A DNA stretch of 64,000 bases. It comes from Parietaria judaica. Taxonomy: Eukaryota; Streptophyta; Magnoliopsida; Rosales; Urticaceae. The notes below the pieces were generated by a model, which made no database searches, was not told the origin of the DNA, and saw nothing but the letters and a program-made list of their open reading frames with translations. Location of the stretch: positions 2,294,001 through 2,358,000 of the forward strand of contig OX940871.1 in assembly GCA_954871525.1 (NCBI GenBank), in the 5' to 3' direction. The position numbers and the translations under genes are program-made. Positions 12,453-24,129 of the stretch are shown in pieces; the first letter of the stretch is position 1, and each line of letters starts with the position of its first letter.

Positions 12453-12636
12453 CAAGGTATTAAATTTCTCGAATATCCATCGATATGCCCATCGAAAATC
12501 TTTTTTCGAGGATATGCGAAATGATTTATCCACCGGCATACCCATCGATTTACCTATCGAGGTACCCAACGACAAACGATATATCCGTAAAATGAAAAGT
12601 GCAAAACGACATCGGCAAGCGGTATTTAAAACCTTG
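12453..12636. mobile_element. hAT-type MITE, 184 bp
   Basis: The ends are inverted (CAAGGTATTAAAT at left, ATTTAAAACCTTG at right) and the flanks carry a perfect 8-bp repeat AGTACATG (12445-12452 and 12637-12644). The size and duplication fit a non-autonomous hAT element. The interior is rich in 'cgat' blocks and non-coding. Confidence 0.8.
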
Positions 12637-13045
12637 AGTACATGCATACACAAGAACTTCTGGGTAAAAGACACTGAAGTAGTAAAAAGGAGAGAGAGAG
12701 CATATATATATATATATATGTATAATAATTAACATAGGTGCTTATTCTATTATTGATAATTGATGAGTAATCACGTATCATGACTAAATATAATCAAGAG
12801 TTTAAAGGAAAATTAAGGCAAACAATACGTCTAGTGGTGGTTGCACTTTTTATATCTCTTTTGGCTGATATATGAAAATTAAATGGACAGTTTTTATTTA
12901 TTTATTGGGATATAATAAATAGTTCAAAGCTCGGAATCTCTACCATTTCCTTTTACTTTCAATAGCTAGCAAAAGTGAAAGATTAAATGATAGAAAGTAT
13001 TGTTTTATCAAAACCCTCATATATTATTTTCCACGTTGAATATAT

Positions 13046-13047
<2 letters not shown>

Positions 13048-13091
<44 letters not shown>
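13048..13091. repeat. (TACA)n/(TA)n compound microsatellite
   Basis: About six TACA units run directly into a TA tract. Confidence 0.85.
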
Positions 13092-13180
13092 TCGTTTCTT
13101 AATAATTTTCACCATAACACAAACAAAAAATGCTAATGAAAAAGCTTAAATTATCACAATAAACAAGGAAGAGGATTGAA

Positions 13181-13213
<33 letters not shown>

Positions 13214-13867
13214 GGTTAAAAGAGGACTAGAAACCCTAGAGTTAGGGTCAAGAATCATCTTTATCAACAATACAATTTTTATTCCAATTTATTCGCAAAT
13301 GGAAACTGAAAAGCACAGAATATCAAGATAGCACGCGAATGCATTGAGAGTTCGAACTAGTTACAATACAATGAATCAATCAATCAAGAGAGAGAAAGAT
13401 AATCAAAAGCTAGTTTATAGTTTATACACACACACATATATATATATATAGATATATGCAGCTTTACTTAGGTCCCCAAGCTAATTAATAGATTAGAGAC
13501 ACAGCGATAATGATCCACCATATACAATAGAGTTAGACCCCCTCTTATTGATATATAGAGTCCTTGGCTTTAGCTTCACTCTCTATATAACCAAAAGCAA
13601 TAAAGGACCAATCTATAAATATAGTACCTGAAAACCCAACAACGCTCACAATAAGTAGACACAACCCGGCCGGAAATCATAACATATATATATAGATATA
13701 GTACTACTCATCTCTTCCACGGGAGGCTACACACAAACCTCACGAACTATAGTAAGCTAGTAGTACTCAACACTCATATACTTAAACCAAATAACACACG
13801 TATATATATAGATATATAACTCCCACTCCAATCCAGAGAGAGAAACCCTAGATAGGGTTTTTGCTAA

Positions 13868-13975
13868 AAACTTATTACCTCTCTCCCTCATCAAACTTTG
13901 CTTGCCCTCCTTCACCGCAACCTCACCGCCATTGTTATCGGTCCACGGGACACCGTCACAGCCGAGGAGAGCCTG
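13868..13975 (-). pseudogene. Decayed duplicate of the LOB gene 3' end
   Basis: About 75-100 bp resemble the coding end and early 3'UTR of the LOB-domain gene at 14160-14250, with the same order: stop region, 'catcaaac', 'tgccctcc', 'caccgc', and the PW-[N/T]-D-[S/N]-N-G-G codons. On the minus strand one frame reads PWTDNNGGEVAVKEGK and then continues past the parent's stop. It lacks the LOB domain. It may be a partial tandem duplication or an alternative terminal exon; a splice-acceptor-like 'AAAAGCAG' precedes it. Confidence 0.55.
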
Positions 13976-14187
13976 CTTTTAAGTAATATATACTTAACCA
14001 AGCACCATTTAAGAGCTGAGATAAGATAAACCCTAGATGGGATTTCATAATTTTTATTGTCTTGTAAGTGTTTTATTTTCTTCATATTTAGGTCAAATTT
14101 GATTTTTTTTTTTTGTCTACTTCAAATGCTCACAGTTAAATTTATATATTGGCAATTTTGATTTAAAAATTCATTACCTCTCTCTCA

Positions 14188-14676
14188 TCAAACATTGTTT
14201 TGCCCTCCACCGCCACCGTTACTGTCATTCCACGGGAAGGCAGAGTAGGTCTGCGTGTAGAACCCTCCATGAGCGGCGAGGAACGACGACGGGGCACCGA
14301 CGGCAGAGAGGTGGTGGTCAACGGCGTCGGAGCAGGCAAAACGGATAAGGTCGGCATTGGCAGCGTCGAGCTCCTTCTGGAGGCGGTTGACCTGGCGCTG
14401 GAGGAAGGAGATGGCTCCGACGCAGCCGTAGACGGGGTCACGCACGCGTGCCTCGGCCTCGTAGGCAAGCGAATTGACGGCATCCTCGCGCTGGTGCGGA
14501 GGAAGCTCGTTGAGGAGCTTAGTGACGTTGCTGGCGCCGAAGATCTTGTGCACGTTCGCAAACTTCTGCGGCTCCTCCGGAGGGAAGTATGGGGCAAAGA
14601 TGCATCCCGGCATGCACTTCCGCCGCAGGAACTTGCATGCCGCACACGGTGAGTTGTACGAGCTCGACGAGGCCAT
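14188..14676 (-). CDS. LOB: LOB-domain (LBD class I) transcription factor
   Basis: A 162-residue plant-specific nuclear DNA-binding protein of the LATERAL ORGAN BOUNDARIES family. The ATG at 14676 begins MASSSSYNSPCAACKF. The zinc-finger-like CX2CX6CX3C block is intact (Cys 11, 14, 21, 25), followed by the GAS block (FANVHKIFGASNVTKLL) and the DPVYGCVG motif. A Leu-X6-Leu-X3-Leu-X6-Leu coiled-coil motif within ISFLQRQVNRLQKEL marks class I. The C-terminus is short and Gly-rich (SNGGGGGQNNV). The N-terminal 115 residues are close to what I know of Arabidopsis LOB; LBD25 is the main alternative. Family members act at organ boundaries and can restrain brassinosteroid responses there. The coding sequence is a single exon with a likely 5'UTR intron upstream. 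A partial duplicate of its 3' end lies ~200 bp downstream. Confidence 0.93.
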   Translation of the reverse strand: MASSSSYNSPCAACKFLRRKCMPGCIFAPYFPPEEPQKFANVHKIFGASNVTKLLNELPPHQREDAVNSLAYEAEARVRDPVYGCVGAISFLQRQVNRLQKELDAANADLIRFACSDAVDHHLSAVGAPSSFLAAHGGFYTQTYSAFPWNDSNGGGGGQNNV

Positions 14677-14691
14677 CGATTCCGGCTATAC

Positions 14692-15394
14692 CTGCTCATC
14701 ATGTACGTTTCACACTGTTTAATATTTTGCACTAGTAATATAGTTCATTTCTAATTTTCTCTATGATCTGATTCTTTAGAGTTAGTTGAGACTTGAGAGT
14801 GAGAGAGTATCTAGATGAAGTTCTTTGGTCGAATTTTTTAAAAAATTGGTTGGTTTTCCTTATCTATTTATTTCTCTTCCATCTAAGGCTCAGTATTATT
14901 TAAATGTGAAGATTATATATTTATAGTGACCCAGTTAGACTTTTATGTGCATATATATATTTAAAAATATAGATCATTATATATATTATATATTTATAAT
15001 GACCCAGTTAGACTAAATTCTATATAATTGAGTTCTTTTATAGTCTCTCAAGTTATTAACAAATATAGATCAATCCATTCTCTACCTTCTTTACTTAATC
15101 ATCGTTGTTCATTACCCTTCATTCTATGAACCATTGAGTTTGTGTAATATAAGCATATATTTATACAGAATTATAATGCATTCTCATTAATCAACCCCAA
15201 GATCTGAAAATAAATTACAAATATGTAGGAGTTGCTCATATATACATATAAAACAAGACCAAGCTGGGATCTAGTTTCTCTACATAACCTTTAACAACTA
15301 GGTCACCAACCTAAGAAAGAAACAGCAACAGAGTAAAGTTCACATAATTGGCAGCACATATAGTAATTATATATATAAATACACAACTAATTAC
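14692..15394 (-). other. Predicted 5'UTR intron of the LOB-domain gene
   Basis: On the minus strand a donor AAGCAG|GTAATT ends an upstream exon at 15395, and an acceptor GATGAGCAG|GTATAG lies 15 bases before the start codon. Several LBD genes, including AS2, have an intron in the 5'UTR. The upstream exon would be CT-rich leader DNA around 15395-15610. This is inferred from splice-site consensus only. Confidence 0.55.
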
Positions 15395-15819
15395 CTGCTT
15401 GCTTGTTTGTGATCTAGTTTCTTTGATCAAAAGAACATGGAAAAGGCACTTCCCTTTTGATTTTGTAAGAGATATAGAGCTGATGATCTTAAGTGTTTCA
15501 ATTTGTCCCTTCCAATAACTAATAGCCTGAGCATGCCAGATTTGCTCAGATCATAGGGTGATTCTTAAAAAAGAGGAAACCCTAAGTGATGAGAGAGAGA
15601 GAGTTGCAAAGCTCAGTGACAAAAAGGTAATGGTGTGTGGTGAAGGAGAGACTGAGAGAGCATTTAGTGGATGGAGAAGGGAATAGAAGCAAAAGACAAA
15701 GGTAATAAATGGGAGGTACACTAAAAAAGAATGACTATGACACTGCATCTAATAATATTATGTGACCCTTGTCTCCCTTTCCTAATCCAATTCAACCCTA
15801 GCTACATATCACACACTTT

Positions 15820-16180
15820 TCCTTTTTATTATCATCATGCAGTAATTTCATTTTCAAACATACACATGAGCTAAAGTTTATAAATGTCAATTACACATGT
15901 ATATAATATATATATAAAGTTACCTTTCAAAATGTGAAGATTAGTAAGGGAAAGATTGTGTTGACCTTGAGCCACTTAATTTAACTGAACATGATCATGC
16001 TATATATATACTTTTTTCTTTTAATTGTCATGCATTAATTTTAATTTCAAACATACACCATATAAAGTTAAATGCCAATCACAAATGTATGTGTTACCTT
16101 TCAAATTGTGAAAATTACTAAGGGATAGATTGTGTTGACCATGAGCCACTTTATTTAACTAAATATGATCTTTGATATAT
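15820..16180. repeat. Imperfect ~175-195-bp tandem duplication upstream of LOB
   Basis: Two copies share 'tttcaaacataca', 'gttacctttcaaa', 'gattgtgttgacc' and 'gagccactt..ttaact' in the same order, offset by 193 bp at the left and 174 bp at the right. It lies upstream of the predicted LOB transcription start. Confidence 0.75.
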
Positions 16181-17286
16181 TCACCATTTATAAGTTGAAT
16201 ATGTTCTATAATATGCTCTATAATTCAGTTTGGTTAATTAGGCAAGCTTATTTAGTATACCATATATACAATATAGGATATCGTTTGTGACTCGAATTTG
16301 ATTTTATGGCACGGTGAATTATGAACTCCGTAGTGCAACTTCTCATATTTTTTTTTCGGGTTCTGTGGTGGAAGCGGAGGGATCGATCACGCTGATATAG
16401 GATTAGGGTTAAGAGATTTTAGACGTCACAGTACTTCTTGCCACCATTGCAACCTATAGTTTTTCCCCCAAATTAAAAAAAAAAAGAGTAAATTCCATAT
16501 GTACAAGATGTTTTTATTTTCGTTTGATATAATATATGCATAAATGGTATAGCTAATATATGGTGCATGCGTGTATTTGTAACGTACATGAGTTGAATAA
16601 GTGATTTAAAATAAAACAAAATAAGGGATTATATCTTTGGATTCCTTGAAATAAATTATTTGTTCTTCCAATCTCTGTTTCGTATAGTGTTTTACATGTG
16701 AAGTGCATATATATACTGACGAGTAACTCGTTATGCTGAATTCAGAACCACCAAATAAATTTAGTAAATATATAGTGAGAATAGAACAGTTAGTAATAGT
16801 AGTACTTCACCTTATAATATAGTAAGAAAACAAATATAATAAGGCAAGTACAAGCTATTCGAATTTAATTTCTGAACCAAGGTTTTGCAACTATATAATT
16901 ATATATAGTGAAATTATTTGAACAATTCACAAAAATGAGGAACAAATCTTGAATGCAAATGGTTGCTATATAATATGCGGTAAATCTGTTTTATGAAGTG
17001 CAATAATATACGGAAAAAGTACCTTATTAAGTGATCAAATTGTGTGGAAGTTCGATGGATGATTATAGTATAAGTAACTATTCTAAGTTGGACTACTCTT
17101 TGGGGAGAGTTCATATACTTGATTATTTTCATGCGAAACTCGTTTTCATTTGGTCACTTGATTGGGTTAAAATATCTACGTAAAGATCTAATTCAAAGAT
17201 AAAGATAATAATCATTCGGGGTTTCTAAAAAAATGACTCTTGCCATGTAGTCATATGATAACCGATTTCACAAATTATCTGTAAAT

Positions 17287-17535
17287 CAATACAAGAAATC
17301 ACACTTTCAGTGGCGCATTCGTGTGTTGCTAATCTGAGCGGCTAATTGATGCCCTTCATATTTACCGGCGTTTGTTAAGCGCGTGACTAAATTTAATAAT
17401 ATTGTATTTTGTAATAAAAGAAAACCCACATCGAAAAGGCCATAGAAAAAAAAAATCAAAGGCGCGGCTAAAAGTGATGCCCTTAAATTTTAGCGGCCCA
17501 AAAACGGGCGGCTGAAAGTGAAGTTTCTTATAGTG
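17287..17535. mobile_element. CACTA-type MITE, 249 bp
   Basis: The right end reads CTGAAAGTGAAGTTTCTTATAGTG, whose reverse complement starts CACTATAAGAAAC, the signature end of CACTA transposons. The left end CAATACAAGAAATC is the same repeat with one changed base. A 3-bp direct repeat AAT flanks both sides, the duplication length of this superfamily. There is no coding capacity. Confidence 0.8.
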
Positions 17536-18235
17536 AATTATCTTGCTCGGCTGGGCTTTTTTATTGTTGTTATTATTATTATTAACAAATTTTCTTACAA
17601 AACTATTAAAACAACATAAATATTTAACTTTATTATCTTCTAATAAATTATGGCAATCTAAAAATTGATGTCACTTCAGATTAAAAGTCTATCAAGGTTA
17701 ACTTAAAAAGAGCAGACATCTCATTAATTCAAGTAAAATATAATAACTACCATATAATCTATATAATTATGGTATGCAAATGGGGGACAGATAGATATAA
17801 CTTCCTGTTTTATAAAATTGATAATTAACTCGAACTTCAAATTCTTGGTATAGGTAGCCATGAGAGGGTTCAAACTCATTAGTTTTTAGCTTGAATAGAA
17901 TAGGGTTTTTCTAGCTCTGGGACTTATATATTCTTTACCAATTACCATATAGCAAAAGAAAGTAAGAAACCATCAACAATGCTCTAATCATCTATGTTCA
18001 TATGCAACTATATATGTAGCCTTTTTTAATTTTTTGCATATATACTAGCTCTTCGAAGCGACATGAACACAATTTTTAACAGCCTACAACTAATTTTATA
18101 TTACGATGAAGTTAATTAAAGGTATTCTCATATGTGCATATGTGACTGAAATTGACCTTAGTTTAATTCCATAACCAATAAAATAAAATATGAAGCTAGA
18201 GCTTGCCTAGCTATTAAGTATGAACTACCTAAATA

Positions 18236-18290
18236 CAATTATTATTATTATTACTATTATTATTATTGTTGTTGTTATTATTATTATTAT
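18236..18290. repeat. (ATT)n/(GTT)n microsatellite
   Basis: An imperfect trinucleotide tract of ATT units with a few GTT and ACT variants. Confidence 0.8.
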
Positions 18291-18892
18291 AAATACCATG
18301 TTTAAATAACAAATTCAGAAAAAGTTTCCACTATCTAAAGAAGATAAATTAAGATTTATTTTTACTCCTGAATTAGCATGTATAAATATATATATTTATG
18401 GTCTAGCCAGTAATCCATATATTAGACCAATGGATTTTTGTGTACTCAAGAAAACTATATCTTTCACTGATCAATCATCCATATATTTGTGAGAATGAAA
18501 ACGACGACATGATTAAGACGTGTAACACAGGCAATATATTCGCAGAAATCCACATATATTTGGAGTTTTATAATATATACGTAATACATAGGTAATATAG
18601 GTTTGAGAATGTTCATTGCAAGTGATGATTAATTGGTTAAAAGTTCATGTCAAAGTAATAATTAAAGAGTACTATATATTGCGTGGTGCCTTTAGAAATT
18701 CATATTTTTTGAGGGAATTTAATTTGGTTCTGTCCGTCTTTAATTAATTCTTGATTTTTATTAATTAATAAAGAATCTTGTAGCACTTTCGGCGAGGATT
18801 TCAGTGATTGATCAAAAGAACTAAAGTTTGGAAATATTCTCAAAGCTCAATTAAATGATAAATCAGAGATGGAATTAAGGAGAGTAGGAGAC

Positions 18893-18943
<51 letters not shown>
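18893..18943. repeat. (TATATG)n hexanucleotide repeat
   Basis: About eight perfect copies of a six-base unit (tatgta phase), in AT-rich intergenic DNA. Confidence 0.9.
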
Positions 18944-19711
18944 AATTTAATGCAATTATCTAACATTCGATGTATTTATGCAATTGTGCATTCAATTGAC
19001 TAAATTAGAATATATTTTTTTCTTGCCATTTATAAGGTTGATGCGGACCAAAATAAGTCGATAAATAATCGAGAGCACGACCAATTAATCTTCATGCAAC
19101 TTTCGGTCTTTAATTGCGATTTTTAACTCTTTAATTTTGATTATTTCCTCTTTATTTTCTATTATTGTATTTCCATTCCTAGTTTATTTGGTTTTGAGAT
19201 TTGTGGCATTTCTTGCTTTAGATCATTTATTTCTTTTATCGTTTTTGAACCCTCTATTATATCTATATAATAAGTTGCTTGCAAATCCAAAAACTTTTCA
19301 TTCTTTACGATATACACCAATCAGTAGTTCCTTCCCATAGTGTAATGCATAATTAAACAATCTGATTAGTACCAATATTATTTGAATGAGAAAGTGACGT
19401 GTGTATGCGTAGTGTCGGATTTCCAAGATGTATATAGAACGGACCTTATATTATACACAACAATAATAGTTATATGGCGAGCCCTAATGAAGCCACAACA
19501 CAGTTGGCAGAATAAAAGGAGTGAGTGATGAACACAAGTTGCCAAAAATGAGGTGCCCTAAGAGACCAATATAGCATAGACTGAGGGGTCCTTGAGTGAC
19601 ACAAGATGTTTTTTTCTCTCTTCTTTTTCTATCAACTATTGATTTTTTGTGTCTACTATATCAAACCCTTTCATTCAACAATAATAATAATAAACAAGGA
19701 CAAACATTATA

Positions 19712-19835
19712 TGAAGTAGATCTCTAGTTGTATCTTTATTGCCTCTCTAATTTTACAAATTGATAATACATTGTTTGAAGTAGATCTCTAGTTATATCTT
19801 TATTGCCTCTCTAATTTTATAAATTGACAATACGA
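19712..19835. repeat. 65-bp direct tandem duplication
   Basis: The unit beginning GAAGTAGATCTCTAG at 19712 recurs at 19777 with a few substitutions and continues through 'attgcctctctaatttta'. Confidence 0.85.
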
Positions 19836-21195
19836 TTATGGTATTGCTTATTTTGTATTTTTGTCTTTATGTAATGATTTTGTTAATTTTTAACAGAAAT
19901 TATATTTTTGCTAAAAGGGTTCCTCTAAGAGTTATAGCAAGAGATATTGCATAAGTGCGACACGTCTGACTAGCCACCCGACATGACTACCGAAACAATT
20001 TAATAAATACAAGAACAAATTTTCTCAACGTCGGGAGAATGATGCCGAGCAAATAAGGCATGAAATAACCGAGATCACACATTTCTGTTTCAACCTTTAT
20101 TTGCGAAATTTTCATCATTATTTCGATTATTTGCTCTCTTTATATTCAAAATATTTGCTTCCTGTTTGTGTGATTTTTTTTTTCTCTTTCGACTTTTCTT
20201 TTTGTAATTTTTTGTGACTCTTTATATGAGAGATGAATGTTTTTGCAATCTTTAGTTGTTGATGAATAGAAAAAGTCGAGCTTAATTACGATCGCAAAAT
20301 CCAGAAAGTTCTCGTTCTTTATCCGTTGATCTATACCGCATAATACAATGTTGAATATTTAACTGAAAAGTAAAGGAATATTTGTCTAAAAAAAACTATA
20401 AAATTGGTTAAAAAGAAATGAATATATAGAAGTCAGTATCATTCCCAGCTAGCGAGTGAGATATTCTCTTGCTTGGTCCCATTTTTGTTGTCCCTTTTAG
20501 ACAAAGGCTTCCAAAATCCGAAACCCATTTGTTGTTGTAGGCCAATCTTTGATGTGTCTCCGAGATAGACAGACAAATTATTAGGGTTTCCAAGCCTATC
20601 ACACGTTTGTATTTCTGAATTAATAATGTGCCTCACAAATTAACTTTAGTCTTTTCATATCTCACCACTCAGATTTATGTTCAATTCATATTTAAGATGC
20701 TTCGTATTGAGTAAGAAACTAGATCATTGATGAGCATTAGTACATAGAGGCGGAATCAGGATTTAAAACTGACGGTGCTGATATGAAAAAATTATGAGCT
20801 CGGAATGAGAATTGATGAAAGTTGAAGGGGATTAAATGTAAAATATAGTAGAATTAACACTATTTATAATATATATAGGACTATAAATCCAGTTGTTATC
20901 TGAGATCATGCAATTATATGACCATAAATTCTCTTTTTGACTCAATCCCGTCCAGATTTGAAAAATATTAGGGAATAATTTGTTTCAACCTGGGCCCATC
21001 GCTAGAAAAAAAGTAGAAAAAAAGTTGGTGATTCATTTTTCAATTTTACCCTTCAAAAATAAAAATAAAAAAATTTGGTTCTTAGTCACCAACCCATTTG
21101 AATGAACTTCAAAGTCAATCACGAGTAGAGCAATGCTAGTACGAGTGACCAATCAAAATTTTTATCAACAATTGAAAATAAAACATACTGAAAAG

Positions 21196-21778
21196 TAGGG
21201 GTGAAACCGGTACCGATAATCGGTAAATTAGCTTTTTTGGTATTGTTATTTAAAATTCGAGATATTTTTTTTTGTATTGGTATTGGTATCGGTTCTAAAA
21301 TTTCTTGATTTTTTATCAAACCGAGACCGAGACCGAAACCGAGAAAAAAGAAAAGAAAACCGTAAATAAACCGAGACGTAAACCGGGAATAAACTGGGGA
21401 AAAATCCAAAAATAATACAAACTACCATGTCCGAAATTCGGATTCCAAAGTATAAAAATACATGTCTAATACATAAAAACATCAAACATAATTAAATGAC
21501 ATGTAGTTCACTAATTTTATAAGAGAGTACCTTAATTTTTGAATAAAAATGACATGTAGTACACTCCAAAACGACATGTAGTTCACAACCGATACGGATA
21601 CCGATATTCGAGAAATTTGGCTATTGGTATCAGAATTGGTATCGGTATCGGAAACCGATAACCGATAAGTATCGGTTATCAGTTTTAATCTAAATTTGTC
21701 AGTTTTTTATAAACCGATCCGAGATCGATACCGAAACCGAGACGATACTGAGACACGGTTACAAAATTTTCAATCCTA
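21196..21778. mobile_element. hAT-like non-autonomous element, 583 bp
   Basis: The ends are TAGGGGTGAAACCGG at left and CGGTTACAAAATTTTCAATCCTA at right, whose reverse complement starts TAGGATTGAAA. The flanks CTGAAAAG (21188-21195) and CTGAAAAA (21779-21786) match at 7 of 8 bases. The interior carries many 'ggtatcggt'/'accgataccgaaaccgag' blocks in both orientations that could fold back. No transposase is encoded. Confidence 0.65.
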
Positions 21779-22914
21779 CTGAAAAAGGCTTGGTCATGTT
21801 GATCTATGAGGATAATCTTGAATTTTAAGAGTAAACTAGAGGCGTTACCGAAGTTATATAATATTAAAAGTCTTAAATATCCCAAGTTACATCTTTTAGA
21901 ATCTTGAAGAAAGATTTTATAATTGTATATCATAATCTTATCCTTTTGATCGTGAAGTTAGTATCTTTTTTTTTCTTCAATAATTGTTTGTGACAAAGTT
22001 GGTTATAAAAAATATTAATTCCTAATAACACATAATGTTGCAATTAGGAAAATGTTTCTAAAAGCTCTCAGTATTTAATAATGCTCTATTTTTATTTTTA
22101 TTTGTATCTTTATTATATGCATTTTCTAGAACCAATAATGGCATGCAAAGTAGTGACTAAGTGCATGCATACATATTTCTATATAATCTATTAATCTATT
22201 ATGGATTTTTTTTCTCCATATATTTACATATATATAATAACATACTAACCATATCTTCTTAATAGATAATTCTCTTAAGATTATCTTTCCTTTAATATAT
22301 TTTCTATGAAGCCATTAAAAACTTGCAAAATTCAAGCACGCTTGTTTCAATTTTTTGGGTACATAACACGTGGACAATGGAAGCAAACGACCTTAATTGA
22401 ACATTGGATATTTATAATCAGAAAAGGATAAGCTCTAATCATTAGACATGTGCTTATTTGATCAAACCAAGACTGTTATCATTGATTGAAATGTATTTAA
22501 TGTATATTCTCTTTTATAAAGTACAGAAAGCATAAGAAATAAATATATAATATGTATATATATACAAGCTGCTAGATCCTTCAATAAAAATATATTGTGG
22601 AGACAATCATCGGATTCCCTTGAGTATACGAAGCTCGTACGAATGAGCAAATAACATACGTTTCACATCTTTACTTCTTAAAAATTAAACTATTTGTGTA
22701 TATATTTACACAAATAATTTTATTTTTTGTGTATTCTCTTTTATAATGTTTGTGTATATATTTCAAATAACAATATTCGATATTGCCATTTACTTGCCTT
22801 AAATTTTCAGTTTAACTTGTATCAGAATCAAGATCTTATGATAAGTATATCTATGAGTTTGTTGAGGTCGGATTTCGTCAAATTCTTCTTCAACACAACA
22901 CGTGTCACTGTGGC

Positions 22915-24126
22915 ATAAAACGATGTCGAATAGGAGCATGGAGAGGCTTTGACGAAGGGCCTGAGACGATATGGTTCTAACGATGAGGTTGCTCGTCGAA
23001 GTTGACCTCGATGAGGCCAACCGCGACGAAGACGAGCGATAGAGTCCATCGACGAAGAGAAGCCGAGGAGATTGCCAAGCTACGAGTCATTATGAAAGTC
23101 GAAGAGCCGATCTAGTTCCATATTTTACCAAGTGCCAAACACTTGATAAAATGGGGGACTAACTGTTAAGGTCAGATCCGGTCAGATCTCTTTTAACTCG
23201 AAGAAGTCACAAGGAGAATACCCTCAAGCCATCGACTCCCGAGTCGATGACATTCGGTCGACGACCCCCGAGTCGTCGACCCCGAGGCAACGACGCCCGA
23301 GTCGACGACCCCCGAAGCGACGACATCCGAGTCGTCGACCCCCAGGTCGACGACACCTGAGTCGTCGATTCCCAAAATAATGATGCCCCAAGTCGACGAT
23401 GCCCGAGCCATCGATTCCCAAGACGACGATGCCCTGAGTCGTCGATCCCCGAATCGATGATGCTCCCGGGTCGACGACACTCAAGTCATCGATCCCCGAG
23501 TCGACGACGCCCCCGGGTCGGCGCACCTGAGTCGTCGACCCCCGAGTCGACGATTCCCCAGGTCGACGACACCCGAGTCCATGACACCTCCGGGTCAACG
23601 ACGCCCAGGATCGATGACGCTCCAGTCGTCGATCCCCGAGTCACCGACCCTGAGAAGCAACAGCTCCCTGAGCTAGAGGCTTAGAGAAGACTGAGGGCGC
23701 TAAGATCGAGGATTTTGCAATGATGAATAAGGCGGCAGAAAGCAACCGATTATTTGACATACATTTAATGAAGTCCAAACACGCGCCACTTATCTCTGAT
23801 TATAGACACTAGAGAGCAACACAGAGCATGGGGAAGACCATACTCTATACGCTGGCCTTGCCTAGGGGAGTGTTGATGGGATTAGACGAGGAAAAGGGCG
23901 GGAAACCGAATGTAAGGGAGGAGATAGCAGCCTCTATATAATGTAACGAACACCTCCTTGAAGGGTTCGGCTCGTTCGAGAAAAACTCCATGTTTCATCC
24001 ATCCTAAACATTATTCTTGCTATCTTTTTAAGTTCTTCGAGTTGTAAAACAAGAAAGACCGAACCTCTTTCTTTAAACTCAAGGAGTAATCCTTGTGATT
24101 GTTGAGAGTACAAAACGCTCTCAACA
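22915..24126 (+). mobile_element. 3' part of an LTR retrotransposon with its 3' LTR
   Basis: A GC-rich block in AT-rich surroundings. A polypurine-like 'aaaatgggggactaac' at 23147-23163 precedes a candidate LTR from TGTTAAGG (23164) to CTCAACA (24126), about 960 bp, with TG...CA ends. The LTR contains a minisatellite (23225-23660) and a TATA-like 'ctctatataatg' near 23931, consistent with a U3 promoter. About 250 bp upstream resembles the extreme 3' internal domain, but no pol motif is readable. No clean target duplication is seen, so the element is truncated and its class (Ty3/gypsy suspected) is not proved. Confidence 0.6.
23225..23660. repeat. GTCGAC-rich degenerate minisatellite inside the LTR
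   Basis: Roughly 25 degenerate copies of a ~16-17-bp unit of the form GAGTCGWCGAYSCCCC. The core GTCGAC/CGTCGACG is self-complementary, so the array can pair with itself in either direction. It keeps two frames open on the minus strand (95 and 124 codons) and one on the plus, all low-complexity (for example repeating Ser-Ser-Thr-Arg), which I regard as by-products. Confidence 0.85.
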
Positions 24127-24129
24127 GAA

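Larger units (their letters stand above)
17540..21180. other. Gene-free intergenic DNA
   Basis: AT-rich, with microsatellites and a 65-bp tandem duplication at 19712-19835. Frames of 60-70 codons (19137 plus, 20408 minus) have no domain, codon bias or homologous feature that I recognise. A 'ggcggaatcagg' fragment at 20749 may be a repeat remnant. Confidence 0.6.

Noticed and set aside
14200..14732. Frames of 150-189 codons overlapping LOB in other frames
   Set aside because: Shadows of the LOB exon.
23193..23684. Open frames of 75-124 codons on both strands in the GC-rich block
   Set aside because: They are translations of the minisatellite and show only its periodicity.
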